Below are positions 1-8,336 of a stretch of DNA of 32,268 nucleotides, piece after piece. The DNA is from Chitinophagales bacterium. Its GTDB lineage: Bacteria > Bacteroidota > Bacteroidia > Chitinophagales > S012-47. The notes beneath the pieces are model-generated. The model ran no database searches and had not been told where the DNA came from. It saw nothing but the letters and a program-made list of their open reading frames with translations. Both the position numbers and the translations under genes were made by a program. Location of the stretch: the NCBI GenBank assembly GCA_026981615.1, contig JALSIH010000021.1:1-32268 (forward strand). Direction: 5' to 3'. The first letter of the stretch is position 1. Each line of letters starts with the position of its first letter.

Positions 1-1
1 T

Positions 2-121
2 GCCGATATCGTAAAGTTTGCCAAAGGGCTGCCCACACGCGATCAGAATGTGGAGCTTATGGAGCGGGCGCGTGAATTTATTGAAGAGACCAAAGCGAAG
101 GAAGAGGAGGCCGCGTCATGA
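2..121 (+). CDS. C-terminal end of the protein encoded just upstream of batA (5' truncated)
   Basis: An open frame enters from the left edge and ends at TGA 119-121, giving 39 residues that begin ADIVKFAKGLPT and finish in a Glu/Lys-rich tail. The stop overlaps the batA start (ATGA), so it belongs to the same transcript. In Bacteroidota a small membrane protein commonly sits between the MoxR/DUF58 genes and batA, and its C-terminus tends to carry a VKFAK-like motif, which matches what is seen. The motif match is from memory, the body of the protein is outside the window, and no function can be given from this fragment. Confidence 0.6.
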   Translation, partial: ADIVKFAKGLPTRDQNVELMERAREFIEETKAKEEEAAS

Positions 122-1131
122 TGAATGAATGGAGTCATATCACCTTTATGTATCCATGGGTGCTCGCGGGGCTTTTCCTTATTCCGCTGCTGGTGCTGTG
201 GTATGCCTGGCGCTATCTGAAGCGTCTGCCGCTTCTGCGGGTCTCGGGGGGCGGAGAGCTGGCCAGGGAATTGCGCAGCTTCCGGACCATCGCCTATCAT
301 TCGCTTTTTGGGTTGAGAATGCTGGCTCTGGGAGCCGTCATTATTGCCCTGGCCCGGCCGGTCTTGCCGCAATATGAAAGCGAAGTGGAAACCAGGGGCA
401 TCAACATTGTGCTGGCACTGGATGTGTCGTCCAGCATGCTGGCCCGCGACTTTAGCCCCGACCGCCTGGAAGCGGCCAAAGAACTGGCCAAAGAGTTTAT
501 CTCCGAGCGCGACAACGACCGCATCGGACTGGTGGTTTTTGCCGGAGAAGCGTTTACCCAGTGTCCCGTGACCATCGACCACAAGGTCTTGCTCCATCTT
601 TTGGATGAAATCAAAACAGGCATGCTGGAAGACGGAACGGCCATCGGTTCGGGATTGGGAACGGCCGTCAACCGCCTCAAGGACAGCGAAGGCAACAGCA
701 AGGTGGTCATTCTGCTGACGGACGGGGTAAACAATTCGGGAGAAATAGACCCGGTGACCGCTGCCGAGCTGGCCGTCAATTATGGTATCCGGGTCTATAC
801 CATCGGGGTAGGCTCTGCGGGCAAAGCATTGTCGCCCGTGGCCAAACGGCCTGACGGAACGCTGGTCTTCGATTATGTGAAAGTGGAAATTGATGAGGAT
901 TTGCTGAAGCAAATAGCCAATATGACCGGTGGGCAGTACTTCAGGGCTACCAACAAGGAAAGCCTTCGCGAGATATACCGGGAAATCGATCGCATGGAAA
1001 AATCGAGGGTGCAGGTAAGTACCATTCCCCGACCCATCGACAAGTTTCATGCCTTGCTTTGGCTGGCAATCCTCTTTCTCGGCATTGAACATTTGCTTCG
1101 TTTTTCATGGTTAAGAACTTTTACGAGCTAA
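118..1131 (+). CDS. batA: BatA, membrane-anchored VWA-domain protein
   Basis: This 337-residue protein has hydrophobic segments near residues 12-30 and 60-80, a von Willebrand A domain over about residues 95-290, and a C-terminal transmembrane helix at about 310-330. The metal-ion-dependent adhesion site is intact: DVSSS (DxSxS) starts at D102, followed by the EDGTAIG threonine loop and LLTDG. This is the standard Bat topology, with the VWA domain held between membrane anchors. Start ATG 118 overlaps the upstream stop as ATGA, and an ATG at 121 is the alternative. It is the first of five overlapping bat genes. Bat proteins were named for aerotolerance in Bacteroides fragilis, but a direct oxidative-stress role is disputed; an envelope protein complex is the safer inference. 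Confidence 0.93.
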   Translation: MMNEWSHITFMYPWVLAGLFLIPLLVLWYAWRYLKRLPLLRVSGGGELARELRSFRTIAYHSLFGLRMLALGAVIIALARPVLPQYESEVETRGINIVLALDVSSSMLARDFSPDRLEAAKELAKEFISERDNDRIGLVVFAGEAFTQCPVTIDHKVLLHLLDEIKTGMLEDGTAIGSGLGTAVNRLKDSEGNSKVVILLTDGVNNSGEIDPVTAAELAVNYGIRVYTIGVGSAGKALSPVAKRPDGTLVFDYVKVEIDEDLLKQIANMTGGQYFRATNKESLREIYREIDRMEKSRVQVSTIPRPIDKFHALLWLAILFLGIEHLLRFSWLRTFTS

Positions 1132-2165
1132 TGGAAGAGTTGAGATTTGAACATATGGAGTACCTGGGCCTTCTGGCTATCGTACCGCTGCTGCTATTGC
1201 TTTTCGCAATGGCATTGTATCTGCGGCAGCGCGAGTGGAAGGCTTTTGGTGATCTGCCGCTTCTTCGTCAGCTGGCACCCGAATTTTCGAAAGGCCGGCT
1301 CTGGCTCAAAATGACAATGTCCATGCTGGCATTTGTCTTTCTCATTTTGGCATTGGCCAATCCCCTGATCGGCAAGGAAAAAACAAAAGCAAAAAAACGG
1401 GGCATCGATGTGATGGTGGCTATTGACGTATCCAAGAGTATGATGGCCGAAGATGTGGCCCCGAGCAGGCTCTTGCGCGCCAGGCAGTTTGTCAGCAATA
1501 TGCTCGACAAAATGAAAGGCAATCGTGTAGGACTGATTGTATTTGCCGGACATGCTTACCTGCAAATGCCGCTGACGGCCGATCACAGCGCGGCAAAACT
1601 TTTTCTCCGCTCGGTGAGTCCCGATATTGTACCTGCGCAGGGCACGGCCATTGCCGATGCCATCCGCATTGCCCGCGAGGCCTTTGAGAAAGAAGAGAAT
1701 AGATACAAAGCCCTGATCATCATCACCGATGGCGAGGACCACGAAGGAGATGTGGAAGAGGCTGTGAAAAATGCAAGAGCAGAGGGCATCGTGATTTACA
1801 CCATCGGTGTGGGCAGCAGCGAAGGCGCCCCCATTCCCGACTACTCGGGGCGCTATCTGCGGGGCTACAAGAAGGATGAAAACGGCAATATCATACTCAG
1901 CAAACTGAATCAGGAAATATTGAGCGAAATCGCCCTGCTGGGAGGAGGCAATTACTATCAGCTGGCCGGCAGCAACAATCCCCTGCCTGATTTGCTCAAA
2001 AGCCTGGATTCGCTGGATAAAAAAGAACTGGAAGAAGTTTCGCTCGACAATTATGTTTCTTACTATCAGTTTCCGCTCACCCTCGGATTGATCTTTCTCT
2101 TCTTTGAGTTATTGCTTTCGCCCCGCAGGGCAAGATGGTGGAGAAAATTAAATTTGTTTGAATGA
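1131..2165 (+). CDS. batB: BatB, membrane-anchored VWA-domain protein
   Basis: This second VWA protein (344 residues) is paralogous to BatA. It has two N-terminal membrane segments (about residues 10-28 and 58-78), a VWA domain with MIDAS motif DVSKS beginning at D99, a DGEDHEGD stretch, and a C-terminal hydrophobic helix. I chose ATG 1131 because it forms a TAATG stop/start overlap with batA and because the resulting start MEELRFEHMEYL resembles the usual BatB N-terminus. An in-frame ATG at 1107 would add eight residues inside batA. BatA and BatB are expected to act as a pair at the inner membrane. The gene ends overlapping batC (ATGA). Confidence 0.92.
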   Translation: MEELRFEHMEYLGLLAIVPLLLLLFAMALYLRQREWKAFGDLPLLRQLAPEFSKGRLWLKMTMSMLAFVFLILALANPLIGKEKTKAKKRGIDVMVAIDVSKSMMAEDVAPSRLLRARQFVSNMLDKMKGNRVGLIVFAGHAYLQMPLTADHSAAKLFLRSVSPDIVPAQGTAIADAIRIAREAFEKEENRYKALIIITDGEDHEGDVEEAVKNARAEGIVIYTIGVGSSEGAPIPDYSGRYLRGYKKDENGNIILSKLNQEILSEIALLGGGNYYQLAGSNNPLPDLLKSLDSLDKKELEEVSLDNYVSYYQFPLTLGLIFLFFELLLSPRRARWWRKLNLFE

Positions 2166-3004
2166 TGCGCAATGCGATGCTCATATTATTGCTTTTTCTG
2201 GCGGCCCATTCGCTGAGGGCCCAGGATGCACAGCAACTCATCAGGGAAGGCAACCGGGCCGTGGAAGCCGGCAAAACGGATGAGGCCCTGGCCTTTTATG
2301 AAGAAGCGGCCGGCCTGGGTGCCGATAAATATGCCGCATACTTTAATATGGGCAATGTATATTATGATGCAAAAAAATGGAAAGAGGCCGAACAGGCATA
2401 TCTCAATGCACTGAGTGCTGCCCGCAATAAAACGGACAAAGCCCGTATATGGCACAATCTGGGCAACACCTATCTTGCACAGGATCAATACAGGGAGGCG
2501 GTAAAAGCCTACAAAGAAGCACTGAAACTCAGGCCGGATGACGAGGATACGCGATACAACCTGGCCTATGCCCTCAGCAAATGGAAGAAAGAAGAAGAGC
2601 AGAAGCAAAAGAATAAGAACAATCAGCAAAAACAGGATCAAAAAGAAAATCAGAAGGACAAGAATCAGGAGCAGAAGGAGAATCAAGAGCGGGATCAGAA
2701 AAACAAATCGCAGGAAAACAAGGAAAATCAGAAGCAAAAGGACAAGCAGAACCAGGGAGAGCAAGAAGAAAAAGAAGGCAATAAGGGAGAAAAGAATGAA
2801 GATAAACCGGGCGGAGCCGGCAAGCAGGAGGAGCAGCAGAAAGAGGAAATAGAAGAGGGTGGCCGGCAAGCCGTTCGGATAGACCCGAAACAAGCCGAGC
2901 GGCTCTTGAAAGCACTCGAAAGGCAGGAAGGAAAAATACAGGAAGAAATGTGGAAGAAAAAAGCGGGAAGAACCCGCAAAAGAAAAAGCGAAAAAGACTG
3001 GTGA
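2162..3004 (+). CDS. batC: BatC, exported TPR protein with a charged low-complexity tail
   Basis: The protein has 280 residues. A signal peptide (about 1-20, ending LRAQ) is followed by about three tetratricopeptide repeats (residues 22-135, with the usual A/Y/N/G spacing), so it is probably a periplasmic protein-interaction scaffold. Residues 140-235 are almost entirely K, E, Q, N and D, coded by purine-rich DNA at 2580-2860. A basic region closes the protein. This domain order is normal for BatC, and the charged tract is the part that varies most. Start ATG 2162 overlaps the batB stop; a second ATG follows at 2165. Translation is probably coupled with its neighbours. Confidence 0.9.
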   Translation: MMRNAMLILLLFLAAHSLRAQDAQQLIREGNRAVEAGKTDEALAFYEEAAGLGADKYAAYFNMGNVYYDAKKWKEAEQAYLNALSAARNKTDKARIWHNLGNTYLAQDQYREAVKAYKEALKLRPDDEDTRYNLAYALSKWKKEEEQKQKNKNNQQKQDQKENQKDKNQEQKENQERDQKNKSQENKENQKQKDKQNQGEQEEKEGNKGEKNEDKPGGAGKQEEQQKEEIEEGGRQAVRIDPKQAERLLKALERQEGKIQEEMWKKKAGRTRKRKSEKDW

Positions 3005-4755
3005 TGAGGAGTATTTTGGTCATAGGGCTGCTGCTGATAAGTCTGGGCGCTGCGCGGGGCCAGCAAGCCGACCTGCGGGCAGAGGTGAACAAAAACACCG
3101 TGGAAGAGGGAGAGTTGCTGCGCTATACCCTCACCATTGAAAACGGGGAGGAGCGGAACCTTACTCCGCCCGCATTCCGCGATTTTCAGGTAATCAGCAG
3201 CAGCCGCTCATCACAAATGAGCGTGCAGATTGTCAACGGTCGCCAGGAAATAAAGAAAACACTGAAGATCACGTATCTCCTTCGTCCGTCCGGCATGGGC
3301 GATAAGGTCATCGAAGCGGCTGAACTCCAAAGCAACAACGGGACGCTGCGTACGCAGCCCATTCGTATAAAAGTGGTGAAATCAGGCACCCTTCCGAAAC
3401 GAAAAGCCCCGGGCGGGGCCGATGTGGGCGGCTTCCCGAAGAAAGACATTTTTTTAAGGGCCTCGCTGAGCAAGAAGGAAGCGTACCGGGGCGAGCAGCT
3501 GCTTTTGTCCTACACGCTTTATTTCCGCTCCGGCATCAGCAATTATGAAATGCCGGCCAGCCAGCTGAACGGCTTTTGGAGCAAAGAGGTGGAAATAAAA
3601 AAGCCGGAGGTTAAAACACAAAATATCAATGGTGTCAATTACCGCACGGCCGTAGTGCGCAAATTGATTCTTTTTCCGCAAAAAAGCGGAGAGCTGCTAA
3701 TTGACCCTGCCCGGATGACCGTGGATGTACAATACAGCTTTTTCGATACCCGGAGAATAAAGCTTGCGAGCAATGCCGTGAAGCTAAAAGTAAAAGACCT
3801 GCCCCCGGGAGCTCCTCCGGAGTTTAACGGGGCCGTGGGAAATTTCAAAATCGAATCTACCCTGAGCTCGGAGGAGGCAGCCGTAAATGAACCTCTCACC
3901 CTTCGCCTGAAAATCAGCGGTACGGGAAATATTCAGCTGATTGACCTGCCCGAGCCCCAATTGCCGGATGACTTTGAAGTGTATGATCCCAAAATTAACG
4001 AGTACATAAGCACCCGGGGCGATGTACTGAGCGGAACAAAAAGCTATGAATACCTGCTGGTGCCGCGGCAGCGGGGAACCTACAAGCTGGATTCTTTGCT
4101 TTTTGCCTGGTTTGATCCGGCCACAGGCCAATACAAAACGGCACACACCCGCTCCTACGAGATACGGGTAAGCGGTGAAGCCAATAAGAGCGCGGGCGGG
4201 AAAAATGCCGTCAGCGGACTTTCAAAAGAGGACATCGAGCTGCTCGATCAGGACATTCGCTACATTCATACGGAGACGAAACTGAAACGCAGCGGGCTCT
4301 CTTATTTTGCCTCCACGCGGTATTACGTCCTCATGCTGGCTCCTGTCCTGCTTTTTTTCCTTCTTCTTTTGATTCGCAGGCAAAAGATGAAAGCGGCCGG
4401 CAGTGCCGAGATGAACCGTCAGAAAAAAGCCGCACGCAAAGCCCTGAAAAAACTGGATGGCCTGGCTAAAAAAGAGCTGAACGACAAAGATTACTTTGAA
4501 GCCATACCCAATATCCTTTGGGATTACCTCGGTGAACGCATCCGGCTCGACCGATCAGAACAAACGCAGGAGGGAATTCGCAGAAAGTTCGAAAGCCTGG
4601 GAGCGGATATCGCAAGAGCCGAAGAACTGGAATCCCTTCTGGACAATTGCCGGGCAGCCGTGTATGCTCCATCGCAGGCGGGCTTGTCGCGCAGCGAAAT
4701 GCTCGAAAGGGCAAAGCAATGGATTCATCGATTTGAAAAGGAGTTGCAGGCATGA
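3004..4755 (+). CDS. batD: BatD, large membrane-anchored envelope protein
   Basis: This 583-residue protein has a signal peptide (about 1-20), a long predicted beta-rich periplasmic part made of Ig-like segments (about 25-420), one transmembrane helix near 439-460 and a cytoplasmic tail of about 120 residues rich in charged helices. Length and layout fit the BatD/oxygen-tolerance family. The open frame extends upstream to ATG 2950, but that would put a very basic stretch before the signal peptide. ATG 3004 forms a TGATG overlap with the batC stop and gives a clean signal sequence, so I chose it. BatD likely forms the periplasmic part of the Bat complex with BatC and BatE. Confidence 0.9.
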   Translation: MRSILVIGLLLISLGAARGQQADLRAEVNKNTVEEGELLRYTLTIENGEERNLTPPAFRDFQVISSSRSSQMSVQIVNGRQEIKKTLKITYLLRPSGMGDKVIEAAELQSNNGTLRTQPIRIKVVKSGTLPKRKAPGGADVGGFPKKDIFLRASLSKKEAYRGEQLLLSYTLYFRSGISNYEMPASQLNGFWSKEVEIKKPEVKTQNINGVNYRTAVVRKLILFPQKSGELLIDPARMTVDVQYSFFDTRRIKLASNAVKLKVKDLPPGAPPEFNGAVGNFKIESTLSSEEAAVNEPLTLRLKISGTGNIQLIDLPEPQLPDDFEVYDPKINEYISTRGDVLSGTKSYEYLLVPRQRGTYKLDSLLFAWFDPATGQYKTAHTRSYEIRVSGEANKSAGGKNAVSGLSKEDIELLDQDIRYIHTETKLKRSGLSYFASTRYYVLMLAPVLLFFLLLLIRRQKMKAAGSAEMNRQKKAARKALKKLDGLAKKELNDKDYFEAIPNILWDYLGERIRLDRSEQTQEGIRRKFESLGADIARAEELESLLDNCRAAVYAPSQAGLSRSEMLERAKQWIHRFEKELQA

Positions 4756-5513
4756 AAAATAGCATTTTAATACTCATTCTGTTTTGGATGGCGGGTGCCG
4801 GATGGCTCAAAGCTGAAAACCCGAATGCTCTTTTCGCAAAAGCAAACAGCTACTACAGCTCCGGGGCATTTGATTCGGCAGCTGTTTATTACGATTCCAT
4901 CCTGCACCTGGGATATGAGTCTGCGGAACTCTATTTCAATGCAGGAAATGCCCGCTATCGCCTGGGGGATATCGCAGCAGCCATTTACGATTATGAGAAA
5001 GCGCTTAAATTAAACCCGCGTTTCGAAGATGCGCGCTTCAATCTGCAACTGGCCCGCCTGCGTACGGTTGATAAAATGGAAGCTCCGAAGCGAAGTGTAA
5101 TCAGTGTGTGGTGGCGCGACTTGCTCCGCAGCCGCTCGGCCGACCAGTGGGCTGTGATTTCTACCGTGATGATCTGGATTGCTTTTTTCATGGCGCTGCT
5201 CTATCTCTTTGCCGGCAGGCGGAACTTGCGTGTCATTGCCTTCTTCTCCTCCTTGTTTTTTCTTTTTCTGACCCTTTTTGTGCTCTTCCTGAACATTGAA
5301 AATTACCGGATCAACCAAAACAGCCGCGAGGCCATTGTCTTTGCGCCCAATGCATATGTAAAAAGCGAGCCGGGCCACTCCGCTACCGATTTGTTTATCA
5401 TCCACGAAGGCACCAAGGTGAAAGTGCTCGATGCGGCCGGTCAGTGGTACCGGATACAGCTGAGTGACGATAAGCAGGGCTGGATACCGGCAGAAGCGGT
5501 CAGGGTGATCTGA
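4752..5513 (+). CDS. batE: BatE, TPR and SH3-like domain membrane protein
   Basis: The protein has 253 residues. The order is signal peptide (1-21), two TPR-type repeats (about 25-95, with a clear AAIYDYEKALKLNP unit), a linker, two adjacent transmembrane helices (about 133-152 and 158-180), then an SH3-like domain (about 192-253) with the typical VKSEPGHSA start, a GQWYRI core and GWIPAEAVRVI end. SH3b domains bind peptidoglycan or proteins at the envelope. Start ATG 4752 overlaps the batD stop (ATGA). It is the last bat gene: 57 bases after its stop lies a promoter-like box for the next unit, and I see no hairpin terminator between them. Confidence 0.9.
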   Translation: MKNSILILILFWMAGAGWLKAENPNALFAKANSYYSSGAFDSAAVYYDSILHLGYESAELYFNAGNARYRLGDIAAAIYDYEKALKLNPRFEDARFNLQLARLRTVDKMEAPKRSVISVWWRDLLRSRSADQWAVISTVMIWIAFFMALLYLFAGRRNLRVIAFFSSLFFLFLTLFVLFLNIENYRINQNSREAIVFAPNAYVKSEPGHSATDLFIIHEGTKVKVLDAAGQWYRIQLSDDKQGWIPAEAVRVI

Positions 5514-5570
5514 GGGATTGAAGCAGATTTGTGCCGGCACTCCGGTCGCTTATTCAGCCCCGGAATCAAT

Positions 5571-5578
5571 TATATTTG
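5571..5578 (+). promoter_or_regulatory. Bacteroidota-type -7 box upstream of GGGP synthase
   Basis: TATATTTG matches the TAnnTTTG consensus exactly. If it acts as a -7 element, transcription would begin near 5582, leaving a leader of about 14 bases before ATG 5596. No convincing TTG -33 element is visible at the usual spacing. Confidence 0.5.
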
Positions 5579-5595
5579 CCTCTCAAGAATTTGTC

Positions 5596-6375
5596 ATGTC
5601 CGGAAACATACTTGAACACATTAGGAAGCGAAAGGCGCAGGGTTTGAAAAGTCTTGCCGTCCTCATCGACCCGGATAAGTTTAATGAGGTCATTTTTTTG
5701 AACTACCTGCAAGGCGAAGCGCACGATTTGCCGGATTATTTTTTTGTCGGAGGCAGCCACCTTTCCTCCGGGCAGATGAAAGAAACGGTAGCATTCTTGA
5801 AGACTTACAGCTCCGTTCCGGTGATACTTTTTCCGGGTCCGGGCTCGGAAATAACTGCCCGGGCCGATGCCCTTCTTTTTCTTTCCCTTATTTCAGGCCG
5901 CAATCCCGATTTGCTCATCGGGAGGCAGGTAGAGGCGGCCCCTTTGCTTAAGAAGAGTGCTTTGGAAGTAATCTCTACGGCCTATCTCCTCATCGAAAGC
6001 GGCAAACTGACCACCGCCCACTATATGTCACAAAGCATTCCCATACCGGCCGACAAAAGTGACCTGGCGCTGTCAACGGCCTGGGCGGGCGAGTATATGG
6101 GAATGTCGCTCACCTATCTGGATGCCGGCAGCGGTGCCGGACGCCATGTGCCCTTTGCCATGATTCGTGAGATAAGCAAAAAAACGAAGAACCCCCTGAT
6201 CATTGGTGGCGGCATTTGCAGTGCAGCGCTTGCCGGGCAGATTGCAGCGGCCGGTGCCGATATCGTTGTGGTGGGCAATGCGGTGGAAAAAGACCCCCGG
6301 CTGATGGCCGAACTGAAGGAAGCTTTAAGGGCTTGCTCGAGGAAGAACACGGAAAAAATAAAAGAAAAGCTTTGA
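5596..6375 (+). CDS. Geranylgeranylglyceryl phosphate synthase family protein (GGGPS)
   Basis: This 259-residue TIM-barrel enzyme joins a polyprenyl diphosphate to sn-glycerol 1-phosphate, the first step of archaeal-type ether lipids. Visible family motifs are LIDPDKF (residues 23-29), FVGGSHL, LFPGPGSEI, TAYLLIESG, the phosphate-binding YLDAGSGAG, IIGGGI and VGNAVE. The length fits the group II enzymes known from Bacteroidota and some archaea. The frame is open back to 5518, but ATG 5596 lies just after the -7 box and gives the usual N-terminus (a helix, then LAVLIDPDK). The stop overlaps the likely TTG start of rsgA. Chain-length preference cannot be read safely from sequence alone. Confidence 0.9.
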   Translation: MSGNILEHIRKRKAQGLKSLAVLIDPDKFNEVIFLNYLQGEAHDLPDYFFVGGSHLSSGQMKETVAFLKTYSSVPVILFPGPGSEITARADALLFLSLISGRNPDLLIGRQVEAAPLLKKSALEVISTAYLLIESGKLTTAHYMSQSIPIPADKSDLALSTAWAGEYMGMSLTYLDAGSGAGRHVPFAMIREISKKTKNPLIIGGGICSAALAGQIAAAGADIVVVGNAVEKDPRLMAELKEALRACSRKNTEKIKEKL

Positions 6376-7301
6376 AAGGACGGGTCATGCGATCGACAGG
6401 AAGCTGGTATACCGTCAAGCTGGAAGAAGACGGTCAACGGGTGAATTGTCGCCTGAAAGGAAAATTTAAACAAGACAGGGAACGCTTTACCAATCCCATA
6501 GCAGTGGGCGATCGTGTGGAAGTGGACATCGAGCCGGGGCAAAAGACGGGAATAATCGGTAAAATATATCCGAGAGAAAATTATCTGCTGCGCATGTCAA
6601 CCCGTATGCGCCATGGCAGGCATATCATTGCTGCGAACCTCGACCGGGCGGTTTTGGTGGCAACCGTGCGTTTCCCGAAAGTGAAACCGGGGTTTTTGGA
6701 TCGCTTTCTGCTTTCCTGCGAGGCCTATCATGTGCCGGCTGTGCTGGTATTCAACAAAAAAGATTTATACGGCAGCGAAGACCTTGACCGATATAAATCG
6801 CTCAGGGATATTTACGAACCGCTGGGATATCCCTGCATGCTCGTGAGCGCAGTCAGCAAAGAGGGCCTCGGAGATTTAAAAAAATTGCTGCAGGGCAGCA
6901 CTGCGCTTATGGCCGGCCACTCGGGGGTCGGAAAATCTACACTGATCAATACCCTGTATCCCTACTTCGAACTGAAGACGGGAGAACTCTCCAGACAGAC
7001 GGGCAAGGGGAAACACACGACTACTTTTGCCGAAATGTTCGAAATAAAAGAAGGGGGATATGTGATAGACACACCGGGTGTAAAGGAGATGAGCATAGCG
7101 GATCTGGAGCCCGAAGAAGTGGCGGGATATTTTCCGGAAATGAGGGCAAGGATGCACGAATGCCGTTTTAGCAACTGCATGCACATCAACGAACCGGGTT
7201 GTGCAGTGATCGAAGCGGTTCAGGAAGGGAAGATCGCATTTTCGAGGTATGAAAATTACCTTCACATTGTTTTTGATTTGCAGGAATTAAAAAAATGGTA
7301 A
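6372..7301 (+). CDS. rsgA: RsgA, circularly permuted ribosome small-subunit GTPase
   Basis: RsgA is a late 30S assembly GTPase. In order it shows an N-terminal OB fold (about 1-70), the permuted G4 motif NKKD, the P-loop GHSGVGKS (182-189), DTPG, and the C-terminal zinc module (CRFSNCMHINEPGC, with three Cys and one His). The first ATG in the conserved region is at 6387. Bacteroidota homologues usually begin M-K-G-x-V, and here the matching residues LKGRVM are encoded from TTG 6372, which overlaps the GGGPS stop as TTGA. I therefore take TTG 6372 (309 residues), with ATG 6387 as the alternative. A frame open back to 6216 lies inside the previous gene and is not used. Confidence 0.93.
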   Translation: MKGRVMRSTGSWYTVKLEEDGQRVNCRLKGKFKQDRERFTNPIAVGDRVEVDIEPGQKTGIIGKIYPRENYLLRMSTRMRHGRHIIAANLDRAVLVATVRFPKVKPGFLDRFLLSCEAYHVPAVLVFNKKDLYGSEDLDRYKSLRDIYEPLGYPCMLVSAVSKEGLGDLKKLLQGSTALMAGHSGVGKSTLINTLYPYFELKTGELSRQTGKGKHTTTFAEMFEIKEGGYVIDTPGVKEMSIADLEPEEVAGYFPEMRARMHECRFSNCMHINEPGCAVIEAVQEGKIAFSRYENYLHIVFDLQELKKW

Positions 7302-7302
7302 A

Positions 7303-7758
7303 ATGAGAGCGGTCATACAAAGGGTGCGTTTTGCACGTGTGAGCAGCGAAGGAAAGCTCATTGCTGAAATCGGGCCCGGATTGCTGATTTTGCTCGGCAT
7401 TGAAGAAGCCGATGAACAGGAAGACCTACAATGGCTCGCCCGCAAAGCAGCGGCACTCCGAATTTTTGCGGATGAAAAAGAAAGGATGAACCTTTGTGTG
7501 AAAGACCTGGATGAAGGAAATATATTGCTGGTAAGTCAATTTACATTGCATGCCTCCACCAAAAAAGGAAACCGGCCCTCCTTTATCCGTGCGGCTGCAC
7601 CCGACAGGGCAGAGCCTCTCTATAAACGTATGATACGGGCCTTGTCGGAAGAGCTGGGACGGGAGATAAAAAGCGGCAAATTTGGCGCGCACATGCAAAT
7701 AGAACTGCTCAATGACGGACCGGTAACCATTGTAATTGATACAAAAAACAAGGAATGA
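7303..7758 (+). CDS. dtd: D-aminoacyl-tRNA deacylase
   Basis: This 151-residue enzyme hydrolyses D-amino acids from mischarged tRNA. It begins MRAVIQRV, the typical DTD start, and carries both active-site motifs: SQFTL (78-82) and GPVT (139-142, in NDGPVTIVID). The length is normal. One base separates it from the rsgA stop, and its own stop overlaps the next start (ATGA), so it is almost certainly co-transcribed with translation and ribosome genes on one side and a membrane protein on the other. Confidence 0.95.
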   Translation: MRAVIQRVRFARVSSEGKLIAEIGPGLLILLGIEEADEQEDLQWLARKAAALRIFADEKERMNLCVKDLDEGNILLVSQFTLHASTKKGNRPSFIRAAAPDRAEPLYKRMIRALSEELGREIKSGKFGAHMQIELLNDGPVTIVIDTKNKE

Positions 7759-8336
7759 AAAAAAACTGGATGGAACCCGGTTTGATTGCTTTTACCCTCT
7801 TCAGCATCGGGCTTCAGTATTTCCGTGTCGAAATGGCCGAACGCCTGCTGGTGCTCTCGTGCTCGGCCCTGGCGCTGTATTATCTGCTTTCGGGTGCACT
7901 CGTGCTTTTTACCAAGCAGGTGACCCGGAGCATGCGCATGCTCTATTTCTTCGGGCTTTGGAGCATTTCAATCGGGCTCGTAGGGGTGATTTACACCTTT
8001 CGCTTCTGGCCCAATGGCAGAAACCTGCTGATGCTGGGTTTTTCATTTGGCACTGCGGTGATGATGATTCTGCTCCTTTACCGGATGATGGTCAAAAAAA
8101 ATGACCGCTCGATTCGCAGGCAACTGGCTCCGCTGTATACCCGCTTGCTGATATATCCGGTCCTTTTTCTCAGCCTGCAGCTGACTCCGTTTGATCCGCT
8201 TTTTCATTCATTCAACAAATACCGCGACCACGAGGAGTACAGGGAAATATTAAAGCAAACAATAGACAACCCCGCAGATACGATTTTGCAGAAAAAATTG
8301 ATCAGGATTGAAAAAAAGCTTGGAAATGACCATTGA
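7755..8336 (+). CDS. Unrecognised multi-pass inner-membrane protein
   Basis: I do not recognise the family. The 193 residues contain four clear hydrophobic helices (about 8-24, 30-52, 60-82 and 88-108) and a possible fifth (about 128-143), then a hydrophilic C-terminal tail of about 45 residues rich in charged amino acids. A basic stretch (KKNDRSIRRQ) between helices 4 and 5 suggests a cytoplasmic loop. It overlaps dtd by four bases (ATGA) and the MazG-like gene by 11, so its expression is tied to both. Nothing in the sequence points to a catalytic or transport role. Confidence 0.8.
   Translation: MKKNWMEPGLIAFTLFSIGLQYFRVEMAERLLVLSCSALALYYLLSGALVLFTKQVTRSMRMLYFFGLWSISIGLVGVIYTFRFWPNGRNLLMLGFSFGTAVMMILLLYRMMVKKNDRSIRRQLAPLYTRLLIYPVLFLSLQLTPFDPLFHSFNKYRDHEEYREILKQTIDNPADTILQKKLIRIEKKLGNDH

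Noticed and set aside
43-1092. Long minus-strand frame opposite batA
   Set aside because: It lies wholly antisense to a clear VWA protein, has no recognisable domain and would conflict with the operon; it is a by-product of GC-rich coding.
2186-2893. Minus-strand frame with a leucine/phenylalanine-rich protein
   Set aside because: It is the complement of the K/E/Q-rich tract of batC, which automatically reads as hydrophobic residues.
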